A DNA stretch of 64,000 nt from Terfezia claveryi (Eukaryota; Ascomycota; Pezizomycetes; Pezizales; Pezizaceae), in contig WHUX01000258.1 of NCBI GenBank assembly GCA_015179025.1, positions 1 through 64,000 on the forward strand, in the 5' to 3' direction. The notes beneath the pieces were generated by a model. The model did not search any database, was not told the DNA's origin, and saw only the letters and a program-made list of their open reading frames with translations. Both the position numbers and the translations under genes were made by a program. This document shows, piece after piece, positions 1 to 10,849 of this stretch (position 1 is the stretch's first letter; every line of letters starts with the position of its first letter).

Positions 1-1510
1 GGGGATCCCCATCTCAGTGATTCCCTCGCCACAGAGCGTGAGAAGCGGAGACTGGAGGAATGGGCGACAGATGTCCCCCTCATAGGCAATGTCTATGTTG
101 GCAGGCCCAGCGTAGTGATATATCTGAATGGGCTGGGAAGGCCGTTCCGCGCGGAGGGGTGGGACAACCCACGGCACTGGTTGAACCGGGCGTGGACGTT
201 GCAGGAGACAACAGACCCAAACTCGATGGTGATAGTGCAGCCTACACCTGGGACTCTGCAAACTGGGCATCGATTGGAACAAGCTAGCCCAGGTCCTTAT
301 ACGACAGACATTGATCTGTGGAGTTGCAAGGCAAGGCGTCTTATTCTTTCTCCTTCTGCATCTCGAGCGAGTTAATGCCTTTTTCCTTATTTATCCTGAG
401 CTAACGCCGTTTGCATTCTCTGTGTAGATCGATAGTAAAGGGACAACCTTGAGGGAAGCCATCCTTACCATCTTCGACTCCAGTCACAACATAGATGTTG
501 CCAGAATCTTACAGACAATGCAGCGCCGTTACGCATCTAACCCCACGGATAAGGTAGCAGGTCTAGCTTTTCCACTGCGCCACTTCGATATTGATATCCT
601 CCCAGTGTATAGAGCTTCTGAAAGCCCTTCACAGGCTTGGGACCGACTGGTCCCATGTGTAGCATCGATGCAGAGGTATATGCCATGTTTTTACCCATGC
701 TGTTATGAAACCGGCATGTCAGTGGCAATGCAGCTTCTGCGGCTCTTCCCCCATCCATCGGTCGATCATTGGTTCCCTAGCTGGGAGCAAGTAATGAGGT
801 ACCCAGATGTCTCGCTGGCAGCATTGCAGAGGGGATATGAGACCGAGTTACCGCCTCGGACAGACAGGTCACTCAGATTGTATAACGCACGCATCTACCG
901 CGAGTGTATTGTTCATAGTGCGCAACTTCTCATGCCAGCCGGCAATGCAGGTTCCGCCCATTGCATTGTAATCAAAAGAGGACCTGATGGGCAGCTGCAA
1001 CAATTAACAATGGCCTCACCGTCAGGCGAGATCCCTAGTGAACTACTTGATACAACCTACGAAGACCGGCAATATGTTTTGGTTGATATCACAACCCATC
1101 ATGTCACAAATCAAGCCTTGAGCCGACTACGAGTCCCAATGTGGAAGACACATCTCATACTTATTTGCCGAGAGCTTTCTCCATTTCAGCTCCCGCAGCC
1201 GACGCTGGCGGGATTTGAACCTGACTCAGCCCGTCCGCAAGATACGCGTCATCAGTTCCACTTGCGCAGGGTGACAACATTGGAGTGGACCCCACCTGAG
1301 CTGGTGGCACGGGAATTTGATGATGCTGTAAAGAACGTGAACGAAGAAAATTGTCGGCAGCTGTGGTTGCCATTTAAGGCAGATGTGCGAGTGGCTTCCC
1401 AAAGTTGGCACAAGTATTATAGGGATACCGAGGACACTTTATTCCCCTGGGATGACGATATTGTCTTTTCGGATTCATCGAGATTACCTTTTGAGGTCTA
1501 TCTCCACTAG
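1..1510 (+). CDS. HET-domain (heterokaryon incompatibility-type) protein, 5' partial
   Basis: Two open blocks make one gene. The first is open from the window edge in frame 1 and contains the HET-like core YLNGLGRPF followed by NRAWTLQET. The second is open from 428 in frame 2, directly after a good acceptor (TGTGTAG at 421-427), and runs 360 residues to the stop at 1510, with DKVAGLAFPL early in it. HET proteins trigger vegetative-incompatibility cell death in filamentous fungi; the F/W-x-R-x-WTLQE motif is the family hallmark. The phase-0 acceptor needs a donor after a complete frame-1 codon; GTGATA at 229 fits, but I could not fix it with certainty. The true start lies upstream of the window. 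The long C-terminal part has no motif I recognise. The AUG-like start at 449 is a TTG and is not a real start. Confident for HET, less so for the splice. Confidence 0.8.
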
Positions 1511-1568
1511 ATAAGAAAGTTTAGATGCATGTTTTTGAAATGCTTGGTAGCTATATATGTGCTTGTGT

Positions 1569-1574
1569 AATAAA
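1569..1574 (+). promoter_or_regulatory. Poly(A) signal of the HET gene
   Basis: AATAAA lies 58 bases after the HET stop codon, at a normal distance for a fungal 3' UTR. Confidence 0.5.
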
Positions 1575-1837
1575 ATATCTTGATAGTCATGGCACTTCAT
1601 TGTTGATGGATAGTTCAACAGTCGACAATGGACACCACAATCCATGCCTCGGTAGTATCACCACTTCTCCACCTCCTTTGCTCACCCTGTAATTCTAGAT
1701 CTGTGACAAGCCCTATGTTTAATTTCATGTCCTCTGGTGCTTAGGTTATTGCGTTATAGTATGACTGCAACTATACTCATCAGTTCACGCAAGATTGATT
1801 ACTCCTATACAGTCACAAGGAGACTGTATTTGCCTAA

Positions 1838-1955
1838 CTTCGAGTCGTGTTGGGGGCTTGGGACTATCGAAATGCAACTGGGAGAGGCTTGTCTGTCTTC
1901 GAGTCCTGTTTGGGGCACTTCAAAATCGAAATGCAACTGGTATAGGCAAATATTT
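1838..1955 (+). repeat. Two-copy tandem repeat, 59-bp period
   Basis: Two imperfect copies start with CTTCGAGTC at 1838 and 1897 and share AATCGAAATGCAACTGG-type ends. No coding sense is visible. Confidence 0.6.
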
Positions 1956-2040
1956 GAGCAGCCTATCAACCTCTGACACAGGTAATTGCAGTTGGAAACA
2001 ATGGTAACCTGCACTGGGTCTTGTCCAGTGATATGGATTT

Positions 2041-2175
2041 TTTTTTTTTTTTTTCCCTAAAAAAAAGATTCTTGTTACTCCTATGCGGTCCCGTTAGGGG
2101 GACCATGAGGAGCCACCCATGGCCCAGAAACCCGAGTGGATTCAGGGATACATAAGGCAAGTTAATCTGCTGGAC
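2041..2175 (+). repeat. Dispersed SINE-like repeat, copy 1
   Basis: A T-run (2041-2054) is followed by a segment with ATGCGGTCCCGTTAGGGGGA, then CGAGTGGATTC and AGTTAATCTGC. The second half recurs at 8851-8940 and the first half recurs inverted at 15205-15262, also beside a long A/T homopolymer. The homopolymer next to a short dispersed unit suggests a retroposed SINE; I see no clear pol III boxes. Confidence 0.45.
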
Positions 2176-2965
2176 CCATGCGAGCTAAATATAGATAAAT
2201 GGGACGAGGCCCCATGCTGTCATTAACGGACGAACCGAAAACCTGGGGGCCTGACTGGGCCTCGGCCTAAAATGAACTCGTGAAAAGTGAGAGATAAAGA
2301 CAACTGGTGGAGGAGAGACTTGTGAAAAATGGACTCTGCTGCTTAAAATACTGAAAGTGGGGGAAACTAGGTGAGCTCGTGGGGAATGAAAGGACGATGA
2401 ACTCGTGGAATCTGAAAATAAGGGCTGGTAAGGAAACTCGTGATGAATGAAAAATGGTGAAGAGAAAGTGAACTCAAGGAACTAGGTAGTGCGGAAACTG
2501 ATGGGCTCTGAACTAAGAAGGAATAGAATGATGAGTGTCGACTAGGTAAGCTCGCGCTAAATTAACTTGAAAAATGCCTCCGTTGCCTCAAAGGAATCCT
2601 CTTCCTCTTTTCTCTATTCGGATTTGTCTAGCTCTTCCTAGCCCAGTGATGTGGGAACATTGCGGGCAGCAGCTGTAATATTATAGGGACATTACAGGCT
2701 CGACAGGACGGTTTTAAAGCCGGCGTCGGTGACAATACAGTCCATGCCTACTTATATATGTTCCGGACCCCCCGCGAGTATGAGAAAAATAATTGTTTAC
2801 GGTATCTTGATAATTTAGATAATATGGCTATTGGGTGAGCTCATTACCCTGAACTAGACTCATGACTTGTCCACCGGTGCTTAACTTGTCAATATGTCAA
2901 GTGTGAGTACCTGAGTAATGTGCAGTAATGAGTATATAAATAAAAAAAAAAAAGAGGTGTGAGTA
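2176..2965. other. Intergenic, no gene seen
   Basis: Contains repeated short motifs such as AACTCGTG and GAACTCGTGAAAA (2270-2480) in an A/G-rich stretch, and no ORF of substance. Confidence 0.5.
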
Positions 2966-3665
2966 CAGATGACGCTCGTTACAAGCATACCTCCGCCGGT
3001 CCCACATAGTAAATAGCATATTTTAGATACTAGAATATTCTTATCCTTTTTCGCTTAATCACCATACATATGCTTGTATCTAGAGATGCACTAAGCCACA
3101 AAGAGATGCTTATCGATAAGAATAACCTGCTCCAACAATCTAAAATATAAGGAAGCAATCGCTACTTTGCAAACCATGGTACCTCCCCATATACCTACTT
3201 GCCATAAGAACCTATGCCGAACAAAACCCCCAAGGCTACCTGGCGATATATCAAGCGCTGGTTTGAGGCAGAATACCCTAATAAAGATCTTACCCAATCA
3301 CAGATCAGCAAAATCCTCAACCCAAAGCGACCTCGTGGCCCTTCTGATGTTGATCCAGTACAAGTCCAAAAGCTACGACCTGAGTCCAAGCGAATCAGGG
3401 CTGGGAAATATCCGAAATTAGAACGTGCATTGTATCAATGGCAGCAGTTAATGCAACAGCGTGGAGCGGCAATATCAATGAGAATTAATATAACAAGAGA
3501 CGGCTGCACAGTTTTGGGTGAAGATGCTATGTGTCTCTTGTACGCTCCTGTCATATTCGTCGTGCTATTCCGCAACTTTTCCGAGTTGCATACTTGCCTA
3601 GTATATGCTCGTTATAAGCATATTGCCCTCCGTCCGGACGATATGCTTGTATCGAGCGTCATCTG
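2966..3665 (+). mobile_element. pogo-family (Tc1/mariner) deletion derivative, 700 bp
   Basis: The ends are matching inverted repeats: left CAGATGACGCTCGTTACAAG, right (reverse complement) CAGATGACGCTCGATACAAG, extending about 24 bp. Both are flanked by TA (2964-2965 and 3666-3667), the target duplication expected for Tc1/mariner elements. Inside is only the N-terminal helix-turn-helix part of a pogo/Fot-type transposase, followed directly by 3' terminal sequence, so the DDE catalytic core is deleted and the copy cannot move by itself. The segment 2981-3130 recurs inverted at 17941-18083. Confidence 0.85.
3214..3480 (+). pseudogene. pogo/Fot transposase N-terminal fragment
   Basis: About 90 residues with TWRYIKRWFEAEYP, LTQSQISKIL and YPKLERALYQWQQLMQQRG match the CENP-B/pogo DNA-binding head: a psq-type HTH, then the start of the second HTH with its W..Q repeats. 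The reading frame continues to 3699 but beyond about 3500 it reads through terminal-repeat DNA rather than transposase. Residues before 3214 resemble the family in broken frames, so the natural start is lost. A relic, not a gene. Confidence 0.75.
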
Positions 3666-3667
3666 TA

Positions 3668-4229
3668 CTGTAGTCAGAATTCATTTCCCGTCACCGTGAA
3701 AAACCGCAATTTGAATCAGCACTGGCGAAAGCTCGAGGCACCCGCAAGCAAATCCAACAAATATCAGTGCCAGCAGCAGGCACCAGCTCGTGGAGGTTGG
3801 CTACTAACTATGAATAATGCTTTGGCTCGCATCATCCAATGTTGCAGTAGCTATGTTCGCTGCAAGGCTGGGATAGGCAACGTGCATGCCTGGGGACATC
3901 ACGACTTCCTGGAAGGGCTGGAAATATGCGTCTAGAAATGAGACGGCACGTCGTCCCGTTGTGCATGCATACATGAATACATATTCGGGAAAGGTAGCCT
4001 AGTTCGGCTACGGGTAGGTGGAACCATATAGGGGGGGTATATTAGTCGGATTGGATCTGGCTTTGCAAGGCCTCAGTAAGGCGTGGCAGGGAAGATTTGC
4101 AGGATGTCGACGTAGGCCCGCGACGAGATGGAATTCGATAGATACGTGACGAGCAGCGGGAGGAACCACCTTGGTGTTTCTAGAAAAGCAACCGCAAGAC
4201 TACTCGCTATTACGCTGCTATCATAAAAA
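3668..4229. other. Intergenic, no gene seen
   Basis: The ORF at 3696-3935 has no recognisable sequence character and no supporting context. No other structure is clear. Confidence 0.4.
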
Positions 4230-4321
4230 GGCACAGTGGTCTAATGGTATGACTCCTGCTGTGTAGGTACCTGCTGATTTCAGGCAGAGGGCGGGGGATC
4301 TGGGTTCAATTCCCATTAATC
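4230..4321 (+). repeat. tRNA-like unit, copy A (with B box and T-run)
   Basis: GGCACAGTGGTCTAATGGTA gives an acceptor plus A-box/D-arm, and CTGGGTTCAATTCCCA gives a T-arm/B-box, followed by a TTTTT pol III terminator at 4322. About 30 extra bases sit in the anticodon region, like an intron. The 3' acceptor strand is eroded. Copies B (4605) and C (20341) share it and the upstream CTATCATAAA. It could be an old intron-bearing tRNA gene family or a SINE head; I cannot assign the anticodon. Confidence 0.6.
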
Positions 4322-4604
4322 TTTTTACTTTTTTAGCATTTTGCTAAGTACCAATGTGTATTAGGTAGTCTGGTTGGCACAACACCCCTCGTAAGGTAGC
4401 CTGGTTGCATTTAGGGGACACTAGAATAGCAGGAGAGGAAAGCATTCTGTCTGCTCCGAGAGTTATTCTATACAAAAGTCTCGTGTCTAAACCCTCGTAG
4501 ACAAGGAAATACAATGCACCCACCGTGACTAGATTATAAGGCTCAAATCGTGCCTTCTAGCAAGGCAATACAAGAGTCTCATTATCAGGTAGCTATCATA
4601 AAAA

Positions 4605-4670
4605 GGCACAGTGGTCTAATGGTATGACACCTGCTATGTAGGTTCCTGCTTTTTTTGAAGGCAGGTGAAT
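4605..4670 (+). repeat. tRNA-like unit, copy B (3' truncated)
   Basis: Identical to copy A through the D-arm (GTGGTCTAATGGTATGAC), then CCTGC...GCAGG that can pair as an anticodon stem around an intron-like loop with a T-run. The T-arm is absent, so this copy is dead as a tRNA. Confidence 0.55.
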
Positions 4671-5483
4671 AACTGATGTCAGTTAGGGGGCCTCTGATTA
4701 CAACGACGTAAACACCCATAGCTCCCTGGACTATGGTGAGAGACCATATTGCGCTCTATGTCGGCCCCCCTTTGTATATACCTATTGAAAATACCACCAA
4801 TTAAACAGCTGAGTTACGCTTTCAGACCCACCTCCGCTACCCCCGCGTACTCCTCCGAAACAGACCCCCAAGGGTCCTATCAAGGGCTCATATAAAGACA
4901 TAGATATCCTCTGCCTTGGTCTCTCGAGATAGGCACATCTGCTGCTCCCGCCGCGGTGCGACCTATATAGTATAGTACCATCACACACAACACACGATAA
5001 CAGGCACAGTTTATCCACGGAAACAAAATAACCTCTAATATCAGCTCTTAGTGGGGAGTAAAAATTCACATAACCCTCGGATTGTGGTTGTGGTATAGGG
5101 ATATTGTTTTGCTAGATACAATTCGAGGATCTCTGCGGATAAGAAAAAAGAGAGAGAGGGAATATAATGGGCATTTAGATACCTGAAATCAGCGTATTCT
5201 TCGTATGTATCTCAACATCCCGAACATGACTGTGCCCAAACATAACTATCCTTACCACAGCGCTTAGAATCGCCAGATGTGTTGGAATTATAGTTCTTGT
5301 GAGATGGCCTGCGAATAACAATGTGAGAATAAAACATATTATTTTATGTCTTGTTATTGTAGACAGGGTACCATAATCCCTGCCAATGGGGTCATTCGCG
5401 TTCAGGGTAACACTCGCACATTTCTGTCAGTCTTGGCATATGACGTCTTGGCCCTCCGGAACCAACGACAACTCGCGACAGTA
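4671..5483. other. Region upstream of the ligase gene, no gene seen
   Basis: Contains TATA-like runs (CCTATATAGTATAG near 4972) and an inverted pair GGGGGCC (about 4685) / GGCCCCCC (about 4764). Nothing supports a separate gene. It may hold the ligase promoter. Confidence 0.4.
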
Positions 5484-5520
5484 TACCCATTCCCATACCC
5501 ATACCCATATCCATACCCAT
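5484..5520 (+). repeat. Hexamer microsatellite around the ligase start codon
   Basis: About six units of CCCATA/CCCATT run up to and include the start: the last unit reads CCCATGG, so the initiator ATG lies inside a diverged repeat unit. Confidence 0.7.
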
Positions 5521-8500
5521 GGCGAGCCCGACAAAGAGACGGAAGAAGAACGACGGGTCTGGGACCCCGGTCACAGGCGCGGGAGCGGGTGCGGGTGCGG
5601 GAGTGAGGACTTTGGATTTTTTTTTTGGGAGGAAGGGTTTGACTGCCCCAGTTGGGGTGGGGTATAAGGAGACGCAGCATAGCGAGGGGATAGGAGTAGG
5701 TGGTGATAGCAATACAAGGGTAGAGCAGCAGCAGGAGAAGGAGCAAAGACTCGAGTCGGACGAAGAGCTGGCGAGGAGGCTGCATGAGGAGTGGAATGGT
5801 GTTGGGCCTGCGAATGAAAACGTAAAAGTGAAGGGGACCGGGAGTGGGGGTAGGGTTGATTCGATGATTGCAGCCGTCGAGGAGGAAGTGGTCGTGATTA
5901 GGGAGAAAGATGGGACATCAGACAGAAAGGCATCGTCCTCGCAGCAGGAAGGCCGCCTGTCGTCAGAAACAGTGGTTTTCACCAACGTACCGCCCACCAC
6001 CCTCGCACCCCCCCTTGACGCCGAGGCCGCCCACACTACCATCCCTCTCGATCAAGACCCCCTCAAATTCACCCCAGAGCTCTATACCCCTCTCATCCAG
6101 TCTTTCCCCAACTCCCGTGCCACCTACGCTCTCCTCACCCGCTGCTTCGTCCTCATAAACTCCACCCGCTCACGGATCAAGATCGTCGACACCCTCACGA
6201 ACCTGCTCCGCCTACTAATCACCTCTGACCCTCACTCCCTCCTTCCCGCAGTCTGGCTGGCGACAAACTCCATCGGGCCCAGCTACGAAAACAACGAGCT
6301 GGGATTGGGGGGGAGTATTCTGAGTAAGGCGATATTGAAGGTTAGTGGGATAAGTAAGCCGGCACTGAAGGCGCTGGGGAATAAGTATGGGGATCCGGGG
6401 GATGTGGCATTTGATGCAAAGGCCAGGCAGAGGACGTTGGGGATGAAGAAGATGGTGCCATTGAGTATGTGCTTATTCCAATAAAAGTTTGATTATGCTG
6501 AGATGGGCTGATGGAGATTAGCAATTATAAACGTCTACGACACCCTTCACAAAATTGCCGCAGCCAAAGGTTCAGGAAGTCAAGAAGTCAAACAACGCCA
6601 CGTTGAGCGCCTCCTCGTCGACGCAAAAGGTGAAGAAGTCAGATATCTCACCCGAACGTTAATCCAACATGTACGTGTAGTATCACCCTTCTCCTCCTCG
6701 GCTCCAATGAAAAAGCAATCTTGCCTAATACCCCCCTGCCTTAACACCCTCCACCTAACACCCCCCACCTGACACCCCCTCACCATAGCTGCGCATCGGT
6801 GCCGTCAAAACCACCATGCTCATCGCCCTCTCTCGGGCTTTCCTCTTATCCCACCCACCCACCTCCACCTTCCCTATCCACACTAGCGCCTCGCTCTCCT
6901 CCTTGCCCAAAGACTCCCGCATTGAGATCTACTCCCGCGCCGAAGAAACCCTCAAAGAATGCTACGCACGGCGGCCAAACTACAACGACATCGTCCCTGC
7001 GCTCCTCTCCGGAGGTCTGTCTGCACTGCAAGATCAGGTGCCGCTGGAGCTCCATATCCCGCTGAGGCCTATGCTCGGTAGTATCACTCGCGACCTAGAG
7101 GAGATGTTGGCGAGGCTAGACGGGAGGGATTTTGCGTGTGAATATAAATACGGTATGTGGATTACGTCCTGCTTCCTACTTAATATCTACCCATTCTATC
7201 CATTTCGGGCATAAGGATTGATAATGTTGATAATGTGCAAATATGCAAAAGATGGACAACGCGCACAAATCCACTGCGACGAGGAAGGTCGAGTATCTAT
7301 TTTCAGCCGACACCTAGAGGATATGACGGGAAAATACCCAGATTTAGTAGCGCTAGTACCAAAGATTAGGGGAGATGGCGTCATGTCGTTTATTTTGGAG
7401 GGGGAGGTAGTGGCGGTGGATGCGGTGACGGGGGCTTTGAAGACGTTCCAGACGTTGGCGGGCAGGGCGAGGAAGGATGTGGGGATTGGGGAGGTACAGG
7501 TGGTTGTTTGTATGTTTGCGTTTGATTTGATGTATTTGAATGGGGAGGTAAGATTCCCCTCTTCTCCTTCCTCTTCTTCTTCTGCTGGGATCAATAGCTG
7601 ACATGACATGGGCGGTAGCAATTACTAGAACTCCCGTTTCGGGGGAGAAGGGAGCTGTTGAGGTCGAGGTTTTTGGAGGTACCGAGGCGGTTTACTTGGG
7701 TGAAGAGCATAGATGCAACGTCGGCAGATCATGAGGCGGTTTTAGAGTTTTTCAAGTCGGCGCTGGATATCAAGTGCGAAGGGATTATGGTCAAAGTCTT
7801 AGACAACCACCTCAAACCTGGCAGCACCATCGCCGCAGATACCACCGAAAATCTTGTCAATGGCGACGATTTAGGGGACAGAGCAGACGCCTGCAAACCC
7901 CTACCTTCAGTGCCCGAGAAAGGAAAATCAAAGGCCAAACCCAGCAGCGACAGCAGACGCAAACCCCTCCTCTCGACCTACACCCCCGACAAACGCCTCG
8001 ACTCCTGGCTCAAAGTCAAAAAAGACTACAACAACCATACTAATGAAACGATCGACCTCGTGCCCATTGCGGGTTGGCACGGGTCTGGTCGAAAATCGAA
8101 ATGGTGGTCACCAATCCTTCTTGCAGCACACAACCCCTCCACAGGCATGTTGGAGCCTGTATGTAAATGCATTTCCGGGTTCACCGACGCTTTCTACACG
8201 GCTCTCCGAGAAAAATACGATAATACGTCTGGATATAATACGCGCGCTACGCGGCCGAGTTTCTACGAACCGGTGGGAGGGGCGGTAGGGGAGCCGGATG
8301 TATGGTTTGAGGCGATGGAGGTCTGGGAGGTTGCCTTTGGGGATGTTACTCTCAGCCCGGTGTATCCCGCAGCGAGGGGAATGGTTAATGAAGAGAGGGG
8401 GCTGAGTTTGAGGTTCCCCAGGTTTGTCAGGGTGAGGAAGGATAAGTCGGTGGAGGAGGCAAGTGACGTGGGGTTTTTGGCAGGGCTGTGGGAGAAGCAG

Positions 8501-8662
8501 ATGGCTGTTAGGGAGAGGGTGAAGGAAGAGGAGGGGAAGGAGCTAGAGGAGGAAGAGGGAGGCGAGGGAGTGATGGAGAATGGTGTGGTAGAGGAAGATC
8601 TGGAGGAGATGATCGATGATGAGGAGGAGAGAGAAGGGGCTGGGTTGGAGTTGGAGGATTGA
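5519..8662 (+). CDS. cdc9/LIG1: ATP-dependent DNA ligase I (Cdc9/Cdc17/LIG1 type), complete, five exons
   Basis: Joins Okazaki fragments and excision-repair nicks in the nucleus. Exons 5519-6464, 6522-6670, 6789-7152, 7252-7547 and 7619-8662 (introns 57, 118, 100-class and 71 bp, all GT..AG) give exactly 2799 nt, 932 residues. Residues 6-10 KRRKK look like an NLS. A PCNA-box-like RTLDFFF follows at 30-36, with V in place of the usual Q. A DEELARRLHEEWN motif typical of fungal orthologues lies near 83-95. The helical DNA-binding domain is followed by the adenylation motif EYKYDG with catalytic Lys485, EGEVVAVD (about 540), EGIMVK (639-644), LDSWLKVKKDY (712-722) and OB-fold motif VI RFPRFVRVRKDK (850-861). 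A 50-residue charged insert sits between motifs IV and V. The tail is acidic. The start was chosen for a good Kozak context (ACCCATGG). Confidence 0.97.
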
Positions 8663-8690
8663 TATCCTATCACTAAAGTCCCAAGAGAAG

Positions 8691-8696
8691 AATAAA
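8691..8696 (+). promoter_or_regulatory. Poly(A) signal of the ligase gene
   Basis: AATAAA lies 28 bases downstream of the ligase stop. Confidence 0.5.
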
Positions 8697-8850
8697 CGAG
8701 CTCTGGTGATGTGGCAGGGGTATAAAATTTATTTTTCGCCAACGATATTGTTTAGTAGTATAGATTTTATTATAGTCTTAACTTTGGCGAGTCACGCTAA
8801 ACAGCGAGTATGGATATCTGCGGAAAATAGGTTAAGAAGGAAAAAACACT

Positions 8851-8940
8851 CCGTACTCGTATGCACCATACTTCGGGACGGAGCCACCTGGAACCCCCCG
8901 AGTGGATTCCAGGGTCAGGCGAGTTAATCTGCCACCCGCG
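8851..8940 (+). repeat. Dispersed SINE-like repeat, copy 2
   Basis: Shares GGAGCCACC, CCCGAGTGGATTC, CAGGG and GCGAGTTAATCTGCC in the same order as 2096-2172. Diverged and without the T-run. Confidence 0.45.
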
Positions 8941-9182
8941 CGTACTATGTACATAAGATATAGTGAGAAGAGGGGTGTGAGAGAAAGCCATATCAGGCCT
9001 ATGCGGCCTCAGTTACCTTGTAATTTTACTCATAGGAAACAGTACCAAGAACACAGTGCCAGCATGGTTGAGTAGCAGCGAATGAACAGAAACATGACCA
9101 GTCAAGGACCACTTTATCTAACAAATAAGAAGAATATGTAGCTACGGGCGTAAGAGTTTGTGCAAACATATATGTGGACGTG

Positions 9183-10233
9183 TGTATATCTGTATGTGTA
9201 CGGAGGCGCGGACAAAAGTCATTTCCCCTTTCTTCTTTGGGAAAACCGTGCATATGCACACATATGCACCTCAGTTCGGATTCAAGTTGGCGAGCTATCT
9301 ACTGTGTCTTACACACCCGCCCACCTCACCCCCTCCCAACTCACACCGGGTGTTGACAGCTGCATGAAGCGCACCCTGTATGTCAGTGGCCCTGGTTTCT
9401 TCCCGCGCTTCTGAACACCATCTTTGGGGGCTTCCTTTTTTCGGCCTTTAGACTTAGCTGAGATCATGATATCGATCGGATCAACACTGACAGTTTGGTC
9501 AGTCTCCGGCATATGCCTCCATTCATCGGTGTTAAGATCCTCCAGGTCGACAAACTTCCTGAATACTAACTAGACTTAAGATGTGCAAGTTACTTGGCTG
9601 GCAATGCATTGAAACAGCGACCATGCATTCTTGTGGACCTTGTTAGTCTCCTGTGGTAAGGAATGCGTTCAATCCGATGCTAAATCCTCCATTGCTCAAG
9701 GTCACGCCATGCATTCTTCCATGCTTGCTCAGCTGCCGTGCGGGGGAGTGGGGGGTCCCTATTTCGGTTATTAGCAACATGTTTGCCTAAGGACTACTGC
9801 CTAGGATTGGGGTGTTCGGCGGATTGGAGTCTTCGGGAGATTGGAGTGTTCAGGGGATTGGGGTGTTCGGGGGATTAAGGTGTTCGGAGGATTGGAATTA
9901 AGAGGGCGGAGAAGGCTATATAATTGATGAATTAAGATGGTAGGGAAGAGGTTGAGGGTTGGAGAAGGGCTGATATATAATGAATTCCATAGTTAGAGAA
10001 GAGTTGATATCTGGCCAATTGAGATATCGGCGATATCTAATAACTTGAGAGGTTGGACAGTGGGAAAGTAAGACAATTGATGATGTGTTGAGCCGTTACT
10101 GAGACATCAATAAATATGCATGAATGCCCATGCATATGCCAAGCATTAATGCATACATGACCCTGCATATGCAACTCCCAGATAGGAAAGGGGAAAAGAC
10201 TTTTGTTCCGCGCCTCCGAATATGTATATGTAT
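9183..10233. repeat. Inverted-repeat pair, arms about 70 bp, 0.9 kb apart
   Basis: The left arm (9183-9253) contains CGGAGGCGCGGACAAAAGTC then TTTCCCCTTTC. The right arm (10163-10233) carries the same in reverse complement with few changes, and both are followed inward or outward by GCATATGCA-type palindromes. No transposase lies between. It may be a non-autonomous DNA element or two opposed copies of a short repeat; clear target duplications were not found. Confidence 0.5.
9805..9900 (+). repeat. 17-bp tandem repeat, 5.6 copies
   Basis: Unit GATTGGGGTGTTCGGGG repeated with small changes, each copy starting GATT. Confidence 0.85.
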
Positions 10234-10549
10234 ATCTTTATCTTATATAAAGACATACTGCGATGGCCTAAGCCATCTCGTATGTGAGTTGAGTGACGAG
10301 TGTGGAGCGAGTGATGCATACGTATATGAATTAGCGAGAACTGGGTCTGGGGCTGGCCACCAGGGCCGGGGCCATAAGGAAGTAGCTGCAACGTGAATGG
10401 TGGTGCTATGGCCACAGCTCAAGGGATGTATATTAGGGAGTCCAGAGTCATGTCCATTACCATAGTTCCTGTTTCTACTACACTTGCATACCATACTAAT
10501 CTGAACACAAGCCAGAGCGAAAAACAACAAAACAAAAACTGCAATAACA

Positions 10550-10849
10550 ATGACTACAAACTCCCCAGTTGAGGATTTTTTGAAGGCTGAGCTCATGGAA
10601 TTCCTAAAAGTTCACGGTATACTCCTCTGTGGTGATGGCACCCCAGGGACCCGCTGCTGTATACTGATGGGCTGCAGACTTGCGGAGGAAAAGGTCCACA
10701 CCTTGATCAAGCTTATTGTTGAAGAGTGGATGAATGATAGAGTCACCAAGATGAGTGAGCTTCAATCTACGTATAGCATGACTCTGGCGGTTACGGTTCA
10801 GGAGCACCTTAGAGCTAATTTGATGCTCTTGGGGTTATACAAACAATGA
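10550..10849 (+). CDS. Hypothetical small protein, 99 aa
   Basis: An intronless ORF with a plausible fungal leader: CAA-rich UTR-like sequence ending AATAACAATGACTAC. The protein is acidic at the N-terminus (VEDFLKAELMEFLKVHG), has a CC pair near residue 36 and a hydrophobic, helical C-terminal half (ANLMLLGLYKQ). I recognise no family, signal peptide or membrane segment. The antisense ORF over its 5' end is probably a shadow. It stands alone among TE relics, so it could be a chance ORF. Confidence 0.35.
   Translation: MTTNSPVEDFLKAELMEFLKVHGILLCGDGTPGTRCCILMGCRLAEEKVHTLIKLIVEEWMNDRVTKMSELQSTYSMTLAVTVQEHLRANLMLLGLYKQ

Noticed and set aside
449..451. Start of the HET protein at 449
   Set aside because: The codon is TTG, and the frame is continuous with an exon opening at 428 after a splice acceptor.
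5392..6042. Minus-strand ORF of 216 codons over the ligase first exon
   Set aside because: Low-complexity shadow of the ligase coding strand; the sense gene has all family motifs.
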